Position numbers and translations under genes: made by a program. Below are positions 20,297 through 30,678 of a DNA stretch of 64,000 bases, one piece after another. The notes beneath the pieces are model-generated. The model was not told the origin of the DNA and searched no databases. It was given only the letters and a program-made list of their open reading frames with translations. Within the stretch, counting starts at the first letter, position 1, and every line of letters starts with the position of its first letter. The DNA is from Avibacterium avium (lineage in GTDB: Bacteria > Pseudomonadota > Gammaproteobacteria > Enterobacterales > Pasteurellaceae). Location: assembly GCF_900454535.1 (NCBI RefSeq), contig NZ_UGSP01000001.1, forward strand, positions 538,501 to 602,500. The letters run 5' to 3'.

Positions 20297-20335
20297 AAAT
20301 TGGCTTTAGCTATAAAATAGCTAAAGCCAATTTTT
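20297..20335. terminator. Second hairpin between rplQ and selB
   Basis: A perfect 17-base-pair stem (20297-20313 with 20317-20333) with a three-base loop, followed on the plus strand by TTATTAT. It ends 10 bases before the selB stop. Together with the previous hairpin it isolates the ribosomal operon. Confidence 0.8.
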
Positions 20336-20342
20336 ATTATCA

Positions 20343-22202
20343 TTACAAATCAAACAAATCCCTATCGCGCAATAAATGCACATTGCCTTTACGGCGTAAA
20401 AATCCGCATCGATCAAAATATTCCATTAATTGCACCGTCATTTTTCTGCCCCATTGCAATTCATCACGCAGCTGATTAACGGAAATCTCCCCCTGTTGCA
20501 GAATAAATGCTTTGATCCAGCGAGCATAAGCATAAAGGGTTTCGGTGAGCATAAAACGATCACGCACGATGGGGGTGAGATAGCCTAGTTTGCCTGCTTT
20601 GTAGAGAAAGTTACGCATTTCACTTTCTTCAAGATCGAGCAAATTAGCCAGATCGCGTACCCAAAGGGCTTGTCCTTGTTGCTGCTCAAAATGGGCTAGC
20701 ACTTTTTGCCATAAGGCTTGTTCTTCTGCGGTGAAACGAATTTTATGCTCAGGAAGATGTAACCAGCCGCGTGTTTGCTGAATTTTATTTTGCTCCAAAA
20801 GCTTTTCAATAAAATGATAAATCAAGGTTTCTGGCTGATTAATGGCCGCAATGCGATATAAACGCGCTTTGCTTAATCCCAGCTGGTCTGGCTGCTGTTG
20901 ATGATAATTTGCCAAGGTTTCAATAAGTCTATCGGATTGCCTTTGTTGATAGTCTTGGCTAAACGCGCAACCTTGCCAAGCCAGCTCCTGATTATCGGCA
21001 ATCAAGGCGTTGAGCTGGGTTTCTTCCATTTGTTCCAGCCAAGCTAATTCAGCCAACTGCATAGGACGATGCTGTAAATAGTAGCTTAAGCGTTGAGCGG
21101 AATGTTGTGCGGTGAGTAAATTTTGCAAAAAATTCAACCGCACTTCGGTTCGCTTATAACGTTTTGGTGAATGGATTTCAACCACTTTACCACCCGCCAA
21201 TAAGGATTTTGCATCGCCTGTGCGTAAAATTAATTTATCGCCATAGGTTAAAAATAGCGGTTCTTGCAAAATTAGCTCAGCCAAGGCTTTTTGTTGTGGG
21301 GCAAGCTGTTTAGCTTGTAATAATGTGAGTTTTCCCGTGGTGCGAGATGCCGCGTGATAAATATGCACTGCTTGGCTTTCTTGCAAGTTTTGCGCAGCCT
21401 CGACTTCAATGGTAATCCTATCCGTTGGCGAGCGTGGCGGTTGAGAAAAAAGCCAATCCCCACGCTGAATCGCCTCTCTCGAAACCTCGGTTTGAATATT
21501 TAACGCCAAGCGCTGTCCAGCTTCACCAAGCTCAGCTTGGCTATCTTGGCTGTGGATATTCTTTACGCGTACTTTTTGCCCTGTGGAAAGATAAAGCTCA
21601 TCATTGATTGCAACCTGTCCACTAAAAGCCGTACCCGTTACCACCGTTCCAGCCCCTTTAATGGTAAAAATTCGGTCAATGGCATAACGGAAAGGTTTGT
21701 TGCGGTCTGCCAGTTCAGGCAAATTGGCTAAATAATGTTGTAATTCTGCGATGCCTTGTCCTGTTTGGGCGGAAGTAATAAAAAATGGGCTTTCTGTCAA
21801 GAATGGATATTGCTGAATAAGCGATTGTTTTACTTTATTAATTTGAGATTCGCTGGCTTTATCCGCTTTCGTCAGCACTACAATGATTTGCTCAAAATGC
21901 AATAAACGCAAAATGGCTAAATGTTCCGCTGTTTGTGGTTGAATGCCTTCATCTGCCGCCACAATCAACATTGCGTAATTTACGCCACCTAAGCCGGCGA
22001 GCATATTAGAAAGAAATTTTTCGTGGCCGGGGACATCAATAAAACCAAGCGTTTTCTCTTGCAACGGCAAATAGGCATAGCCCAAATCAATGGTCATTCC
22101 ACGCTTTTTTTCTTCAGGTAGGCGATCGGCATTCGTGCCTGTTAAAGCCCGTAGTAACGCGGTTTTACCGTGATCAACGTGGCCTGAGGTAACAATAATC
22201 AT
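20343..22202 (-). CDS. selB: Selenocysteine-specific elongation factor SelB
   Basis: SelB carries Sec-tRNA-Sec to the ribosome at UGA codons next to a SECIS hairpin. The 619-residue protein starts with a GTPase domain: GHVDHGKT at residues 7-14, DVPGHE in switch II and a TKAD base-recognition motif. EF-Tu-like domains follow, then C-terminal winged-helix repeats that bind SECIS mRNA. Its start overlaps the selA stop by 4 bases (ATGA type), so the two are cotranscribed and translationally coupled. Confidence 0.96.
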   Translation of the reverse strand: MIIVTSGHVDHGKTALLRALTGTNADRLPEEKKRGMTIDLGYAYLPLQEKTLGFIDVPGHEKFLSNMLAGLGGVNYAMLIVAADEGIQPQTAEHLAILRLLHFEQIIVVLTKADKASESQINKVKQSLIQQYPFLTESPFFITSAQTGQGIAELQHYLANLPELADRNKPFRYAIDRIFTIKGAGTVVTGTAFSGQVAINDELYLSTGQKVRVKNIHSQDSQAELGEAGQRLALNIQTEVSREAIQRGDWLFSQPPRSPTDRITIEVEAAQNLQESQAVHIYHAASRTTGKLTLLQAKQLAPQQKALAELILQEPLFLTYGDKLILRTGDAKSLLAGGKVVEIHSPKRYKRTEVRLNFLQNLLTAQHSAQRLSYYLQHRPMQLAELAWLEQMEETQLNALIADNQELAWQGCAFSQDYQQRQSDRLIETLANYHQQQPDQLGLSKARLYRIAAINQPETLIYHFIEKLLEQNKIQQTRGWLHLPEHKIRFTAEEQALWQKVLAHFEQQQGQALWVRDLANLLDLEESEMRNFLYKAGKLGYLTPIVRDRFMLTETLYAYARWIKAFILQQGEISVNQLRDELQWGRKMTVQLMEYFDRCGFLRRKGNVHLLRDRDLFDL

Positions 22203-23584
22203 AGTTGCTCCAAGGTATTTAGTAGGCGCTCAAAATTGGCAAGGCTACGCAAATCGAGCCAAAGTTTATTTTGTTCCACGCGACCAATAATTGGTTGGGG
22301 AAGTTGTTTGAAGCGCTGGATAAGTGCGGTCAATTTTTGCGAGTTTTTTTCTTCAAGGGTTACCGCCACAGAGGGAATTTTCGCTAAAGGCTGCGCGCCG
22401 CTGCCAATCTGTGCTTGGCTTTCTTCCACGCGGATTGTGTAGGCAAAATTTAACTGATTTTCCAACCGCACTTTGAGTATTTCCGCCTGTTGGCGTAATG
22501 CCGACACAGGCTGCGTGAGCAAATGCAAACTGGTGAGTTTTTCCGCTAATTTTTCAGGCTGAAGATATAAACGCAAGGTCGCCTCTAAGCCCGCTAAAAT
22601 CACTTTATCGCAACGTAATGCCCGCTTTAGCGGGTGAGATTGTAATTGATCAATAAAATATTTTTTCCCAACAATAATACCAGCCTGTGGGCCACCTAGT
22701 AATTTATCCCCAGAAAATGAGATTAAATCCACACCCAGCTGCCATTTTTCCTGTACAGTAGGCTCAGCGGGTAAGCCATATTGGCTGAGATCGACTAACG
22801 CACCGCTGCCTAAATCCGTCATCACAGGTACATTCATTTCCTTGCCAAGTTGTGCTAATTCCGCTTCGCTGACAGAATGTGTAAAGCCACAAATTTGATA
22901 ATTGCTGCTATGAACTTTCATTAAAAAGGCGGTATTTTCGTTGATCGCACGGCGATAATCCGCCAAATGGGTGCGATTTGTTGTTCCCACTTCCACCAGT
23001 TTACACCCTGCTTGCTGCATAATATCTGGAATACGGAATGAACCGCCAATCTCAACGAGTTCACCACGCGAAATCACTACTTCTTTGCCTGCCGCAAAGG
23101 TGGCTAACATCAGCAATACTGCCGCTGCATTGTTGTTCACCACGCAAGCGGCTTCCGCCCCCGTGAGTTCACATAATAATTCGCTAATATAATTATCTCG
23201 ATGGCTACGCTTGCCTTCCGCCAAATCATATTCCAATGCCACATTCTCTTGCATCGCCAATAACGCCGCTTGCTGCGCAGCATTCGCCCACAACGCACGT
23301 CCTAAATTAGTATGCAGCACGGTGCCTGTTAAGTTATGCACAGGCTGAATTTTCACTTGCTGCTGGGCTTGTAATTGTTTTTGAATTTCCGCGATTAGCG
23401 TGGAATTATTGTGAAAAAAGTGCGGTATTTTTTGCGTGTTTTTTATTTCAGTGCGTGCATTTTCAAGCAAATTGCGGCAAATTTTTACCACCGCACTACG
23501 CCCAAATTCTGCGATCAAAGACGCAATTTCAGGCTGCTTTAGCAATTTATCAATGGAAGGAAGTTGTTGGAATAGGCTGTTCAT
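22199..23584 (-). CDS. selA: L-seryl-tRNA(Sec) selenium transferase SelA
   Basis: SelA is a PLP enzyme that converts Ser-tRNA-Sec to Sec-tRNA-Sec with selenophosphate. The PLP lysine is Lys294 in [12 protein letters not shown]; other family segments are [13 protein letters not shown] and [12 protein letters not shown]. 461 residues, normal length. It is the first gene of selAB and lies next to selC, read in the opposite direction. Four exact or near-exact uptake sequences lie inside the gene. Confidence 0.96.
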   Translation of the reverse strand: MNSLFQQLPSIDKLLKQPEIASLIAEFGRSAVVKICRNLLENARTEIKNTQKIPHFFHNNSTLIAEIQKQLQAQQQVKIQPVHNLTGTVLHTNLGRALWANAAQQAALLAMQENVALEYDLAEGKRSHRDNYISELLCELTGAEAACVVNNNAAAVLLMLATFAAGKEVVISRGELVEIGGSFRIPDIMQQAGCKLVEVGTTNRTHLADYRRAINENTAFLMKVHSSNYQICGFTHSVSEAELAQLGKEMNVPVMTDLGSGALVDLSQYGLPAEPTVQEKWQLGVDLISFSGDKLLGGPQAGIIVGKKYFIDQLQSHPLKRALRCDKVILAGLEATLRLYLQPEKLAEKLTSLHLLTQPVSALRQQAEILKVRLENQLNFAYTIRVEESQAQIGSGAQPLAKIPSVAVTLEEKNSQKLTALIQRFKQLPQPIIGRVEQNKLWLDLRSLANFERLLNTLEQL

Positions 23585-23733
23585 AGTGCTGTCCTATTTT
23601 CATTTATGCCATTCTAGGAAAATTAGCCTTAATCATACTGTTTTTTTGTTGAAAATTCAGCCCTAACTTATCAAGTGTGCTGTATTGATTAAATTTCCCT
23701 AGCAACACCTTGAATAATCAGCCGATTTCCTTT

Positions 23734-23749
23734 AAAGTGAACGCACTTT
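23734..23749 (+). repeat. Small inverted repeat just upstream of selC
   Basis: AAAGTG (23734-23739) and CACTTT (23744-23749) flank AACG and end one base before the tRNA. It looks like a degenerate uptake sequence pair. Any role in selC expression or processing is unknown. Confidence 0.5.
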
Positions 23750-23750
23750 C

Positions 23751-23845
23751 GGAAGATAGGCGTTTCCGGTGAAACGGCAGGACTTCAAATCCTGTTAAGG
23801 TTGCCAGCAATCTTGGGTGGGTTCGACTCCCATTGTCTTCCGCCA
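23751..23845 (+). tRNA. selC: tRNA-Sec (anticodon TCA)
   Basis: A 95-base selenocysteine tRNA with encoded CCA end, the same length as E. coli selC. The long acceptor stem pairs GGAAGATA with TGTCTTCC (one G-T pair). The anticodon loop reads CTTCAAA with TCA at 23785-23787, and a long variable arm follows. The T loop GGTTCGACTCC is present. It reads away from selAB. The foreign-looking helicase-modification island starts within 100 bases of its 3' end. Confidence 0.96.
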
Positions 23846-23940
23846 CTTTTCAGCATATAAAATCAAATCAATAAATTATCTTTTTTTCCGTATCTTAGTT
23901 GTTATAATTAATCTTAATTCTTATTCTTTTGGTATATAAA

Positions 23941-26811
23941 ATGCAATTGACTCCTCATCAATCCCAATATATAGCTTGGCAGCTAAGTAAGCAAACGGCT
24001 TCTAATAATGTTGATGATTTTGGCGCAACTTTAGTTGATGCCAAAATTGATATTAATCCACATCAAATTGATGCGGCAATTTTTGCTTGCCAAAATCCCT
24101 TGTCTCGCGGTGTTTTGCTGGCAGATGAAGTTGGATTGGGTAAAACCATTGAAGCGGGTTTGGTCATTGCTCAACGTTTTGCGGAACGAAAAAGAAAAAT
24201 ATTAATTATTACACCAGCAAATTTGCGTAAGCAATGGCATCAAGAACTACAAGAAAAGTTTGGTATTGAATGTATTATATTAGAAACTAAAAGTTACAAT
24301 GAATTAAAAAATCAAGGAAAAAAGCCGTTTGAACAAAATATTCCTGTTATCTGTTCTTATCAATTTGCAAAAAGTAAATATAAAGATCTTGAAAGTATTC
24401 CTTGGGATTTAGCAATTATTGACGAGGCCCATCGCTTACGTAATGTTTACCAGAAAAAGAATGTACTGAGTAATACCTTAAAGAAGGCTTTAAATCATGT
24501 TCGATCAAAGGTTTTACTTACAGCAACACCTTTACAGAATTCAATTTTGGAGCTTTATGGGCTTTCTAGCATTATCGATGAGCAAATATTTGGTGATTTA
24601 GAAAGTTTTAAAAATAAATTTGCGAATAGGAGTGGAACCAATTTTGAACAATTGAAAAAACGTATTCAACGTTTCTGTCAAAGAACTTTGCGTAGAGATG
24701 TTGCAACTTATGTACCTTATACTAAACGGATTCCTATGGTGCAAGAGTTTACGCCTAGTCTAAATGAACAGGCTTTTGCTGATTTAGTGAGAGAGTATTT
24801 ACGACGAGATGAAAGCTATGCCATTCCCACTAGACAAAAGCATCTTATTCGTATGGTGTTGTGGAAACAATTAGCCTCTAGTCCAAGAGCAATAGCAGGA
24901 GCTTTTCGTACCATTATAAAAAGATTAGAAAATTCATTGGGTGACTTTGATGAGCCAGAAGATATAGATGGGTTTATTGATGATATAAGTGGTGATTATG
25001 AAACTTTTGATGAGACTGCCGAGGAGTGGGAAGATGAACAAGAAAGTAATTCTCCACTAAAAGCTCAAAATATTATTCAAGAGGAAATTGAAGAATTAAG
25101 ACGTTACATTGAGTTAGCAGAACAAATTGATAAAGATGAAAAAGGGAAAGCATTATTAGCTAGCTTAGAAACTGCCTTTATAAAACTATCTGAATTAAAT
25201 GCGCCTCAAAAAGCTATTATTTTTACAGAATCTAAGAGAACCCAAGAATATCTCTTTGAGTTGTTGAAAAATAGCCCTTATGGTGGTGAAAATGGGGACG
25301 AGATAGTTCTGTTTAATGGCGATAATAATAGTAAGGAAGCAAGGAAAATTTACCAAGACTGGCTTAAAAAGCATCAGGGATCGGATAAGATTACGGGATC
25401 GAAAACTGCAGATACCCGTGCAGCATTAGTTGAATATTTTAAAGAAAAAGCAACCATTATGATTGCAACAGAAGCAGGAAGCGAAGGGATAAACTTGCAA
25501 TTCTGTTCATTAATTGTCAATTATGATTTGCCTTGGAATCCACAGCGAGTAGAACAACGTATTGGACGCTGCCATCGTTATGGACAGGAATATGATGTTG
25601 TCGTTGTCAATTTTATCGACAAAACGAATGAAGCAGATCGCCGAGTTTATGAACTTTTAGCTCAAAAATTTCAATTATTTGATGGTGTTTTTGGTGCTAG
25701 TGATGAAATTTTGGGGCGCATAGGGTCTGGTATTGATATTGAAAAGCGCATTGTTGAGATATATCAGACTTGCCGCACTAAAGCAGAAATTCAGACGGCC
25801 TTTGATAAACTTCAAAATGAAAATGCAGAGATGATAGATGAAAAAATGCGTGAAACTAAACAAAAACTGCTCGAACATTTTGATGAAGAAGTGCAGAAAC
25901 GTCTGCAAGGTATTAGTGATCAAACAAATGACATCAAAAATAAATATATCAGTTTATTGATGCAGCTCACTCAAAGTGAACTAGCAAATGATGCAGAGTT
26001 TGATAGCGAGGGCTTCACGCTCAAACAGCTACCAGACTATCTAATAGGGAAAACGGATTTACTTGGACGATACGTTTTACCTGATAGTCAAGGGGCTGAG
26101 GCTTACACTTATCGTATAAGTCATCCACTCGCACAAGCAGTAATTGAACAGGCTAGAAATCGTCAATGTCCACCAGCTAAACTAAAATTTGATTACGATG
26201 CTTATGGTAAGAAAGTGAGTACGCTTGAATCTTATCGAGGTAAAAAGGGGCAGCTTACAGTGCACTTACTCACGTTACAATCCACTGTTCAAACAGAGCA
26301 ACAGCTGATTGTTAGTGCGTGTACAGAAAATGGTGAGCTTTTGCAAGACGATGATCCAGAAAAGCTGCTGAAATTACCAGCTCAATCCATAGTGTTACCT
26401 GGGATTATATCGTTACCAGTATTTGAGTCTGATTTAAAAATACGAGGAGAAAACTGTCAGAAAATTGCTAAAAATAGAAATTTAAACTATTTTAATCAAG
26501 AAACAATTAAGCTTGATGGTTGGGCAGAAGATTTAAAAAACAATCTTGGACGCGAGCTAGAAAGTCTTGATAAACAAATTCGAGATGCTGAAAGGCAATC
26601 TTCCGAAGCTGATGATTTAGAAGAAAAAATTGATTTAGAAGAAAAAATTGGCAATCTAAAACGGGAACGTAAGAGACAACGTCGTTTGATAGAGTATAAA
26701 GAAGAAGAGATTGACGAAGAGCGTGATCACTTGAAAAAGAAAATGCGTGAGAGCTTAAACCAAAAAGCAGAGGAGCGAGAATTATTTGTAATCGAGTGGG
26801 AAATAATATAG
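23941..26811 (+). CDS. SNF2/RapA-type DEAD/DEAH helicase, first gene of accessory island
   Basis: A superfamily 2 ATPase of 956 residues expected to move on double-stranded DNA. Motif I GLGKT has Lys68; motif II is DEAH at residues 161-164 (IIDEAHRLRN); LLTATPLQN is motif III; the second RecA domain holds EAGSEGINLQF (motif V) and QRIGRCHRYGQ (motif VI, 540-549). A charged coiled-coil-like tail rich in Glu, Lys and Arg spans about 855-945. This type occurs in defence loci with DNA methyltransferases; the closest described relatives by layout are DrmD-like and RapA-like helicases. ATG 23941 is preferred over TTG 23929. A full 12-base Neisseria uptake sequence lies inside at 25790. The exact role is inferred. 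Confidence 0.85.
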   Translation: MQLTPHQSQYIAWQLSKQTASNNVDDFGATLVDAKIDINPHQIDAAIFACQNPLSRGVLLADEVGLGKTIEAGLVIAQRFAERKRKILIITPANLRKQWHQELQEKFGIECIILETKSYNELKNQGKKPFEQNIPVICSYQFAKSKYKDLESIPWDLAIIDEAHRLRNVYQKKNVLSNTLKKALNHVRSKVLLTATPLQNSILELYGLSSIIDEQIFGDLESFKNKFANRSGTNFEQLKKRIQRFCQRTLRRDVATYVPYTKRIPMVQEFTPSLNEQAFADLVREYLRRDESYAIPTRQKHLIRMVLWKQLASSPRAIAGAFRTIIKRLENSLGDFDEPEDIDGFIDDISGDYETFDETAEEWEDEQESNSPLKAQNIIQEEIEELRRYIELAEQIDKDEKGKALLASLETAFIKLSELNAPQKAIIFTESKRTQEYLFELLKNSPYGGENGDEIVLFNGDNNSKEARKIYQDWLKKHQGSDKITGSKTADTRAALVEYFKEKATIMIATEAGSEGINLQFCSLIVNYDLPWNPQRVEQRIGRCHRYGQEYDVVVVNFIDKTNEADRRVYELLAQKFQLFDGVFGASDEILGRIGSGIDIEKRIVEIYQTCRTKAEIQTAFDKLQNENAEMIDEKMRETKQKLLEHFDEEVQKRLQGISDQTNDIKNKYISLLMQLTQSELANDAEFDSEGFTLKQLPDYLIGKTDLLGRYVLPDSQGAEAYTYRISHPLAQAVIEQARNRQCPPAKLKFDYDAYGKKVSTLESYRGKKGQLTVHLLTLQSTVQTEQQLIVSACTENGELLQDDDPEKLLKLPAQSIVLPGIISLPVFESDLKIRGENCQKIAKNRNLNYFNQETIKLDGWAEDLKNNLGRELESLDKQIRDAERQSSEADDLEEKIDLEEKIGNLKRERKRQRRLIEYKEEEIDEERDHLKKKMRESLNQKAEERELFVIEWEII
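25790..25801 (-). repeat. Neisseria-type DNA uptake sequence (AG dialect), exact 12-mer
   Basis: TTCAGACGGCCT is the reverse complement of AGGCCGTCTGAA, the AG-DUS used by several Neisseria species. It is foreign to the Haemophilus-type uptake system and lies inside the helicase gene. Confidence 0.8.
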
Positions 26812-26869
26812 AACTGTCTACGATAGGTAGTGTTTATAAAAATTAAAGTAATTAAGTTGTCTTCATATT

Positions 26870-27760
26870 ATGAAAGTTTACCAATCTTCTGTATCTACAG
26901 ATAATATACCCGTTTTGGGGCATTTTAGTACCGTTCCAGAAATTTGCGCGATGCGAATATCTAGTATGTTCTCTAATAAAAATAGAGCTGTTATATCGAA
27001 AAATAAGAAAAACACTTTATTAGTTGTTAATATTTTTTCTAGTATGGGACGGGAAATGAGACTTCAAGATTATTTTATTGAATTTTCCCATTTTGCTAAT
27101 GAGTTTCTGATTCAAGAATATATTTTAGACGTAAAGAAACCATTAAAGTTGATTGATTGCTGGCAAGATGATCCTATTGGGAGCGTTGGCATTAAAGCAA
27201 TTGATGCAGGGCAAATAGATAAGACTTCTATTGATGTATTGAAGAAAGACTTATTGAAATATTCTCCATATTTGGGATTGGCTCTTCCACCTGTTTTTCC
27301 ATCTAATCAGATGTCTAATCATATTTTAGACAAAAGGCAATCAGACAAAGTTTTTCATCAAGAACTTTCAAAAAGAATAAATCGTTCAAAACAGCTTGGT
27401 GAAGATTTTGAGAAAATGAGAACATTAGAGTTAGTCTGGTTAGAAAGCACATTTTTGATTAAAGAATGGGCAGAAAAACTTGGTTACGATAGTTTCTTTT
27501 ATTCAAATAGTGCTGAAGGAAATGGACAATCTTGCTTTATGCCTTTGAAAGAAGAACAAATAAAAAAGACTGGGAAATATTTTTCTTTTATTATTGATAA
27601 GTATCAGAGAAATATTCCTAAATTAACAAAAGATGTAGACAATAATGCTTATAAAGAAAATAGATATTTTTTGTGGGGAGATTGCGATGCCCCTATGAAA
27701 TATTGGAAATGTAAAACGAAAATTTTATCCAAATTGCGTTCATATTTTTTCTTTTGGTGA
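26870..27760 (+). CDS. Unrecognised 296-residue protein with ADP-ribosyltransferase-like motif layout
   Basis: No family is certain. Soluble, no signal peptide. The pattern resembles ART domains of phage and plasmid polyvalent proteins: an opening VYQSS (usual form YHGT) with GHFST-VPEICAMR at 17-29 (usual HFGT..AA..R), KKPLKLIDCW in the middle (usual NPLRL-D-G-W), and near the end GYDSFFYSNSAEGNGQS (205-221) followed by EEQIKKTG (228-235), which recalls GYDGIVYRN.EG..S and PEQIKS. The first catalytic histidine of the YHGT motif is replaced by Gln. The gene is AT-rich, starts 58 bases after the helicase and ends 27 bases before the mod start, so it sits within the operon. It could instead be an unrelated operon-specific protein. 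Confidence 0.45.
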   Translation: MKVYQSSVSTDNIPVLGHFSTVPEICAMRISSMFSNKNRAVISKNKKNTLLVVNIFSSMGREMRLQDYFIEFSHFANEFLIQEYILDVKKPLKLIDCWQDDPIGSVGIKAIDAGQIDKTSIDVLKKDLLKYSPYLGLALPPVFPSNQMSNHILDKRQSDKVFHQELSKRINRSKQLGEDFEKMRTLELVWLESTFLIKEWAEKLGYDSFFYSNSAEGNGQSCFMPLKEEQIKKTGKYFSFIIDKYQRNIPKLTKDVDNNAYKENRYFLWGDCDAPMKYWKCKTKILSKLRSYFFFW

Positions 27761-28222
27761 TTGAAATTTAAACAAGGAAACAAAACCATGCACCATCTCC
27801 CCCAACTTACCCAAAAGCTCCAAGAAATCTTCCAAACTGACCGTGCGGATTTGGATTTTGGTATTTACCGCATCTTAAACAGCCGAGCGGAAGAGATTAA
27901 CCAATACCTTACTCACACGCTGCCGCAAAAAGTACGGCAAGCCTTTCACCAAGCCAATCAAGGGCAAAACGAGTTAGCAGAAGCCGAACAGCAAGCCCAA
28001 GCCCAAAAAGCAGGCAGCCACAGCGAGGCAGTGATTTTTTCCCATCTCTATACCTTCTTTTCCCGCTACTATGAGGAAGGCTGATTTCATCAGCCAACGC
28101 CGTTACAAAGGCGACACCTATGCCATTCCCTACAGCGGCGAAGAAGTGCTATTACATTGGGCAAACAAAGACCAGTACTACACCAAATCAGGCGAAAACT
28201 TTAGCAATTACCGTTTTAAACT

Positions 28223-28234
28223 TTCAGACGGCCG
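28223..28234 (-). repeat. Neisseria-type DNA uptake sequence, exact 10-mer core
   Basis: TTCAGACGGC (28223-28232) is the reverse complement of the classical neisserial GCCGTCTGAA. Extended to 12 bases it matches the AG dialect at 11 positions. It lies in the GC-rich 5' part of mod. Confidence 0.8.
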
Positions 28235-28556
28235 AGAAGTGTTTTTCCGTCTTATCGCCGCCGACACCGCCAAAGACAACCGCAAAGATAATGATAATAA
28301 ACGTTTATTTGCGTTGGCAGAGCCAAAAACGATTGAAAAACAAGATGAAGACGGCGAGACTTACCAAGAACAAATAGAAACACTGGTGCAAAGCGAAGAC
28401 GGCAAGACCTTAACCATTCATTTTGAATACCGTCCTGCCGACAAAAAAGACAAACAAGACCAAGAAAACGCCCGCACCATCGCCGCCTTAAAAGCACAAA
28501 TTTCCGACAGCTGGGCTGCCGTTTGGGAAAAGTCCCCGACCGACAAAAATCCCGAC

Positions 28557-28565
28557 CGCACTTTG
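28557..28565 (-). repeat. Only exact Haemophilus-type uptake sequence inside the island
   Basis: ACCGCACTT is the reverse complement of AAGTGCGGT. It is the single exact copy I find between about 23.5 and 34.8 kb, whereas comparable lengths of the protein-coding chromosome outside the ribosomal operon carry many. Confidence 0.75.
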
Positions 28566-30678
28566 CTGGAAAAACACCTTAGCGATTACACCCAAAAAAA
28601 TACCGCCGACTATTTCATCCACAAAGATTTAGGCGGATTCTTACGCCGTGAGCTGGATTTCTACATCAAAAACGAAGTGATGCACCTCGACAACATCCAG
28701 CACGCCGACAGCTTTGAACAAATCAAAAACAGCCTGCGGCAAATCCAAGTCTTGCGCGAAATTGCCCACGACATCATCACCTTTTTGGCACAACTGGAAG
28801 ATTTCCAAAAGAAACTTTGGCTGAAGAAAAAATTTGTTGCCCAAACGCATTACCTCATCACACTGGATAAAATTCCAGCCGAAATGCTGCCTGAAACCCT
28901 TGCCAATCCTGCTCAACAAGTACAATGGAAAAATTTATTTGATATCAATGAGTTAGAGCGATTTTGGGGTAGCCTTGATGAACAAAATCTAAAAAAATTC
29001 CAACAAAATCAACCGCATTTGGTGGTGGACACCTCCCTTTATCCGCCCCGCTATCAACAAAAACTGCTCACCTTGCTCACTGAAGCAGTGGATTTAGACG
29101 CAAACACAGACGGCGTTTTAATTCATTCTGATAATTTCCAAGCCTTAAACCTTTTGCAAGCCCGTTATCGGGAACAGGTGAAATGTATCTATATTGATCC
29201 GCCTTTTAATTTAGAAAAAAATGGAGATTTTCTATATAAAACTGAATACAAAGATTCATCATGGTTAACTTTATTAGATAATAGACTGATTTTGGCAAAA
29301 AAATTATTGTCAAGTAACGGCTTTTTATATTTGAGATGCGATCATAATGGAAATTATATTATCAAAAATATCCTTAATAATATTTTTGATAAAAGTAACT
29401 TTGAGGGGGAGATCTTAGTTAAGAGAATTAGAAAAAATATAACTTCACAAGGGAGAATATCACTGCCGCTATCTAATGATTCACTTTTTCTTTATAGAAA
29501 TAGTGATAATGCTTATTTTGAAAACCCTTATTTGAAATTAAAAGAAAAAAGAGAATCTTATTGGCGAAGAATGGATGATTCTGCTGGGTTTAGAAATCCG
29601 CCTGAAAGGAATATATTTGGTGCTATATTCAAACCTTATAAATATGATGCTCATTTTAAATTCTCACAAAAATCTATTGAAGAATTAATAAAAGAAAATA
29701 GAGTGAGATTGGTATGTAAAAATTGTAAGTACACCCATTATTCAGGAGAATGGAATGCTTGTCCTTCATGTGGAAAAAAAGATGCAACCCCTCAATATTT
29801 AGTATTGGAAAGTGATAAGCAAGTATTAGATACTAATTGGATGGATATTTCTGGATATGCTCATACCACAGGTTTTTCAACTGAAAATGCTGAAGTACTG
29901 CTAGATAGAGCAATAGACGTTACTAGCACAGAAAATAATCTTGTAATGGATTTTTTTCTAGGAAGTGGGACTACAGTAATATCCGCTTTAAAAAATAATA
30001 GAAAATGGATTGGTATTGAGCAAAGTGAATCTTTGGAATCTATTGTTGTCCCAAGAATATATAGAAAGCTTGTTGAATATGAAAAAACACAAATCGTCAA
30101 AGTATTAAAACTGGAAAGTTATGAAGACACTTTAAATAATATTGTTTTAAAAGGGCAGGACGATTTTTTAAAAACCTTACCTGAAAACGTGCGCGAAGAG
30201 TATTTATTGCGTTATTTGCTCGACACCGAAAGCAAAGCGGCTTTATTAAACAGCGATGATTTTCGCCATCCCTTTGATTACCGCCTGAATATCGCCACTG
30301 ATTCCGCAGGGGCGTATCAATCCACCGTCATTGATTTAATCGAAACCTTTAATTATCTTTTGGGCATCCGTGTGCAGGGCATTACCGATGAACGGGAAAA
30401 ACGCGCTTATGTGACGGTAGAAGGCATTTTGCCCAATGGCGAACGGGCGTTGATTGTTTGGCGTGATGTGGAAAAAATGGGCTATGCCGAAGTGGCAGAA
30501 TTTTTTGATAAACACAACATTAATCCCCACAGCGAACAATATGATGTGGTTTATCTAAACGGCGACCACGACATGGCGAACCGTTGGCAAAACGAAGATA
30601 ACAGCGAAAGCCAATTGAATTTGCGTGCCATTGAACCCGAGTTTTTAAATCGTATGTTTACGGAAAAGGGGGAATAAG

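Larger units (their letters stand above)
27788..30677 (+). pseudogene. Large type III-like DNA adenine methyltransferase (Mod), interrupted by a frameshift
   Basis: A beta-class DNA methyltransferase: motif IV DPPF (29196-29207) precedes the SAM motif DFFLGSGTT (29949-29975). Between them lies the target-recognition region with a CxxC...CxxC zinc ribbon (about 29715-29784). The start ATG 27788 follows AAGGA. One extra base (T at 28082) stops the frame after YYEEG at codon 98 and moves the rest to another frame; removing it restores a continuous 962-residue protein with the expected join YYEEG-DFIS. An ATG at 28071 could restart the large part (868 residues, all catalytic motifs), overlapping the first piece by 14 bases. 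The middle is AT-rich (about 30 percent GC in a sampled line) against about 50 percent on the 5' side, suggesting a swapped recognition region. Confidence 0.82.

Noticed and set aside
28071-30677. Treating the large mod reading frame as an independent intact gene
   Set aside because: The upstream frame encodes the missing N-terminus and joins exactly after removal of one base, so one frameshifted gene explains both better. Internal restart remains possible.
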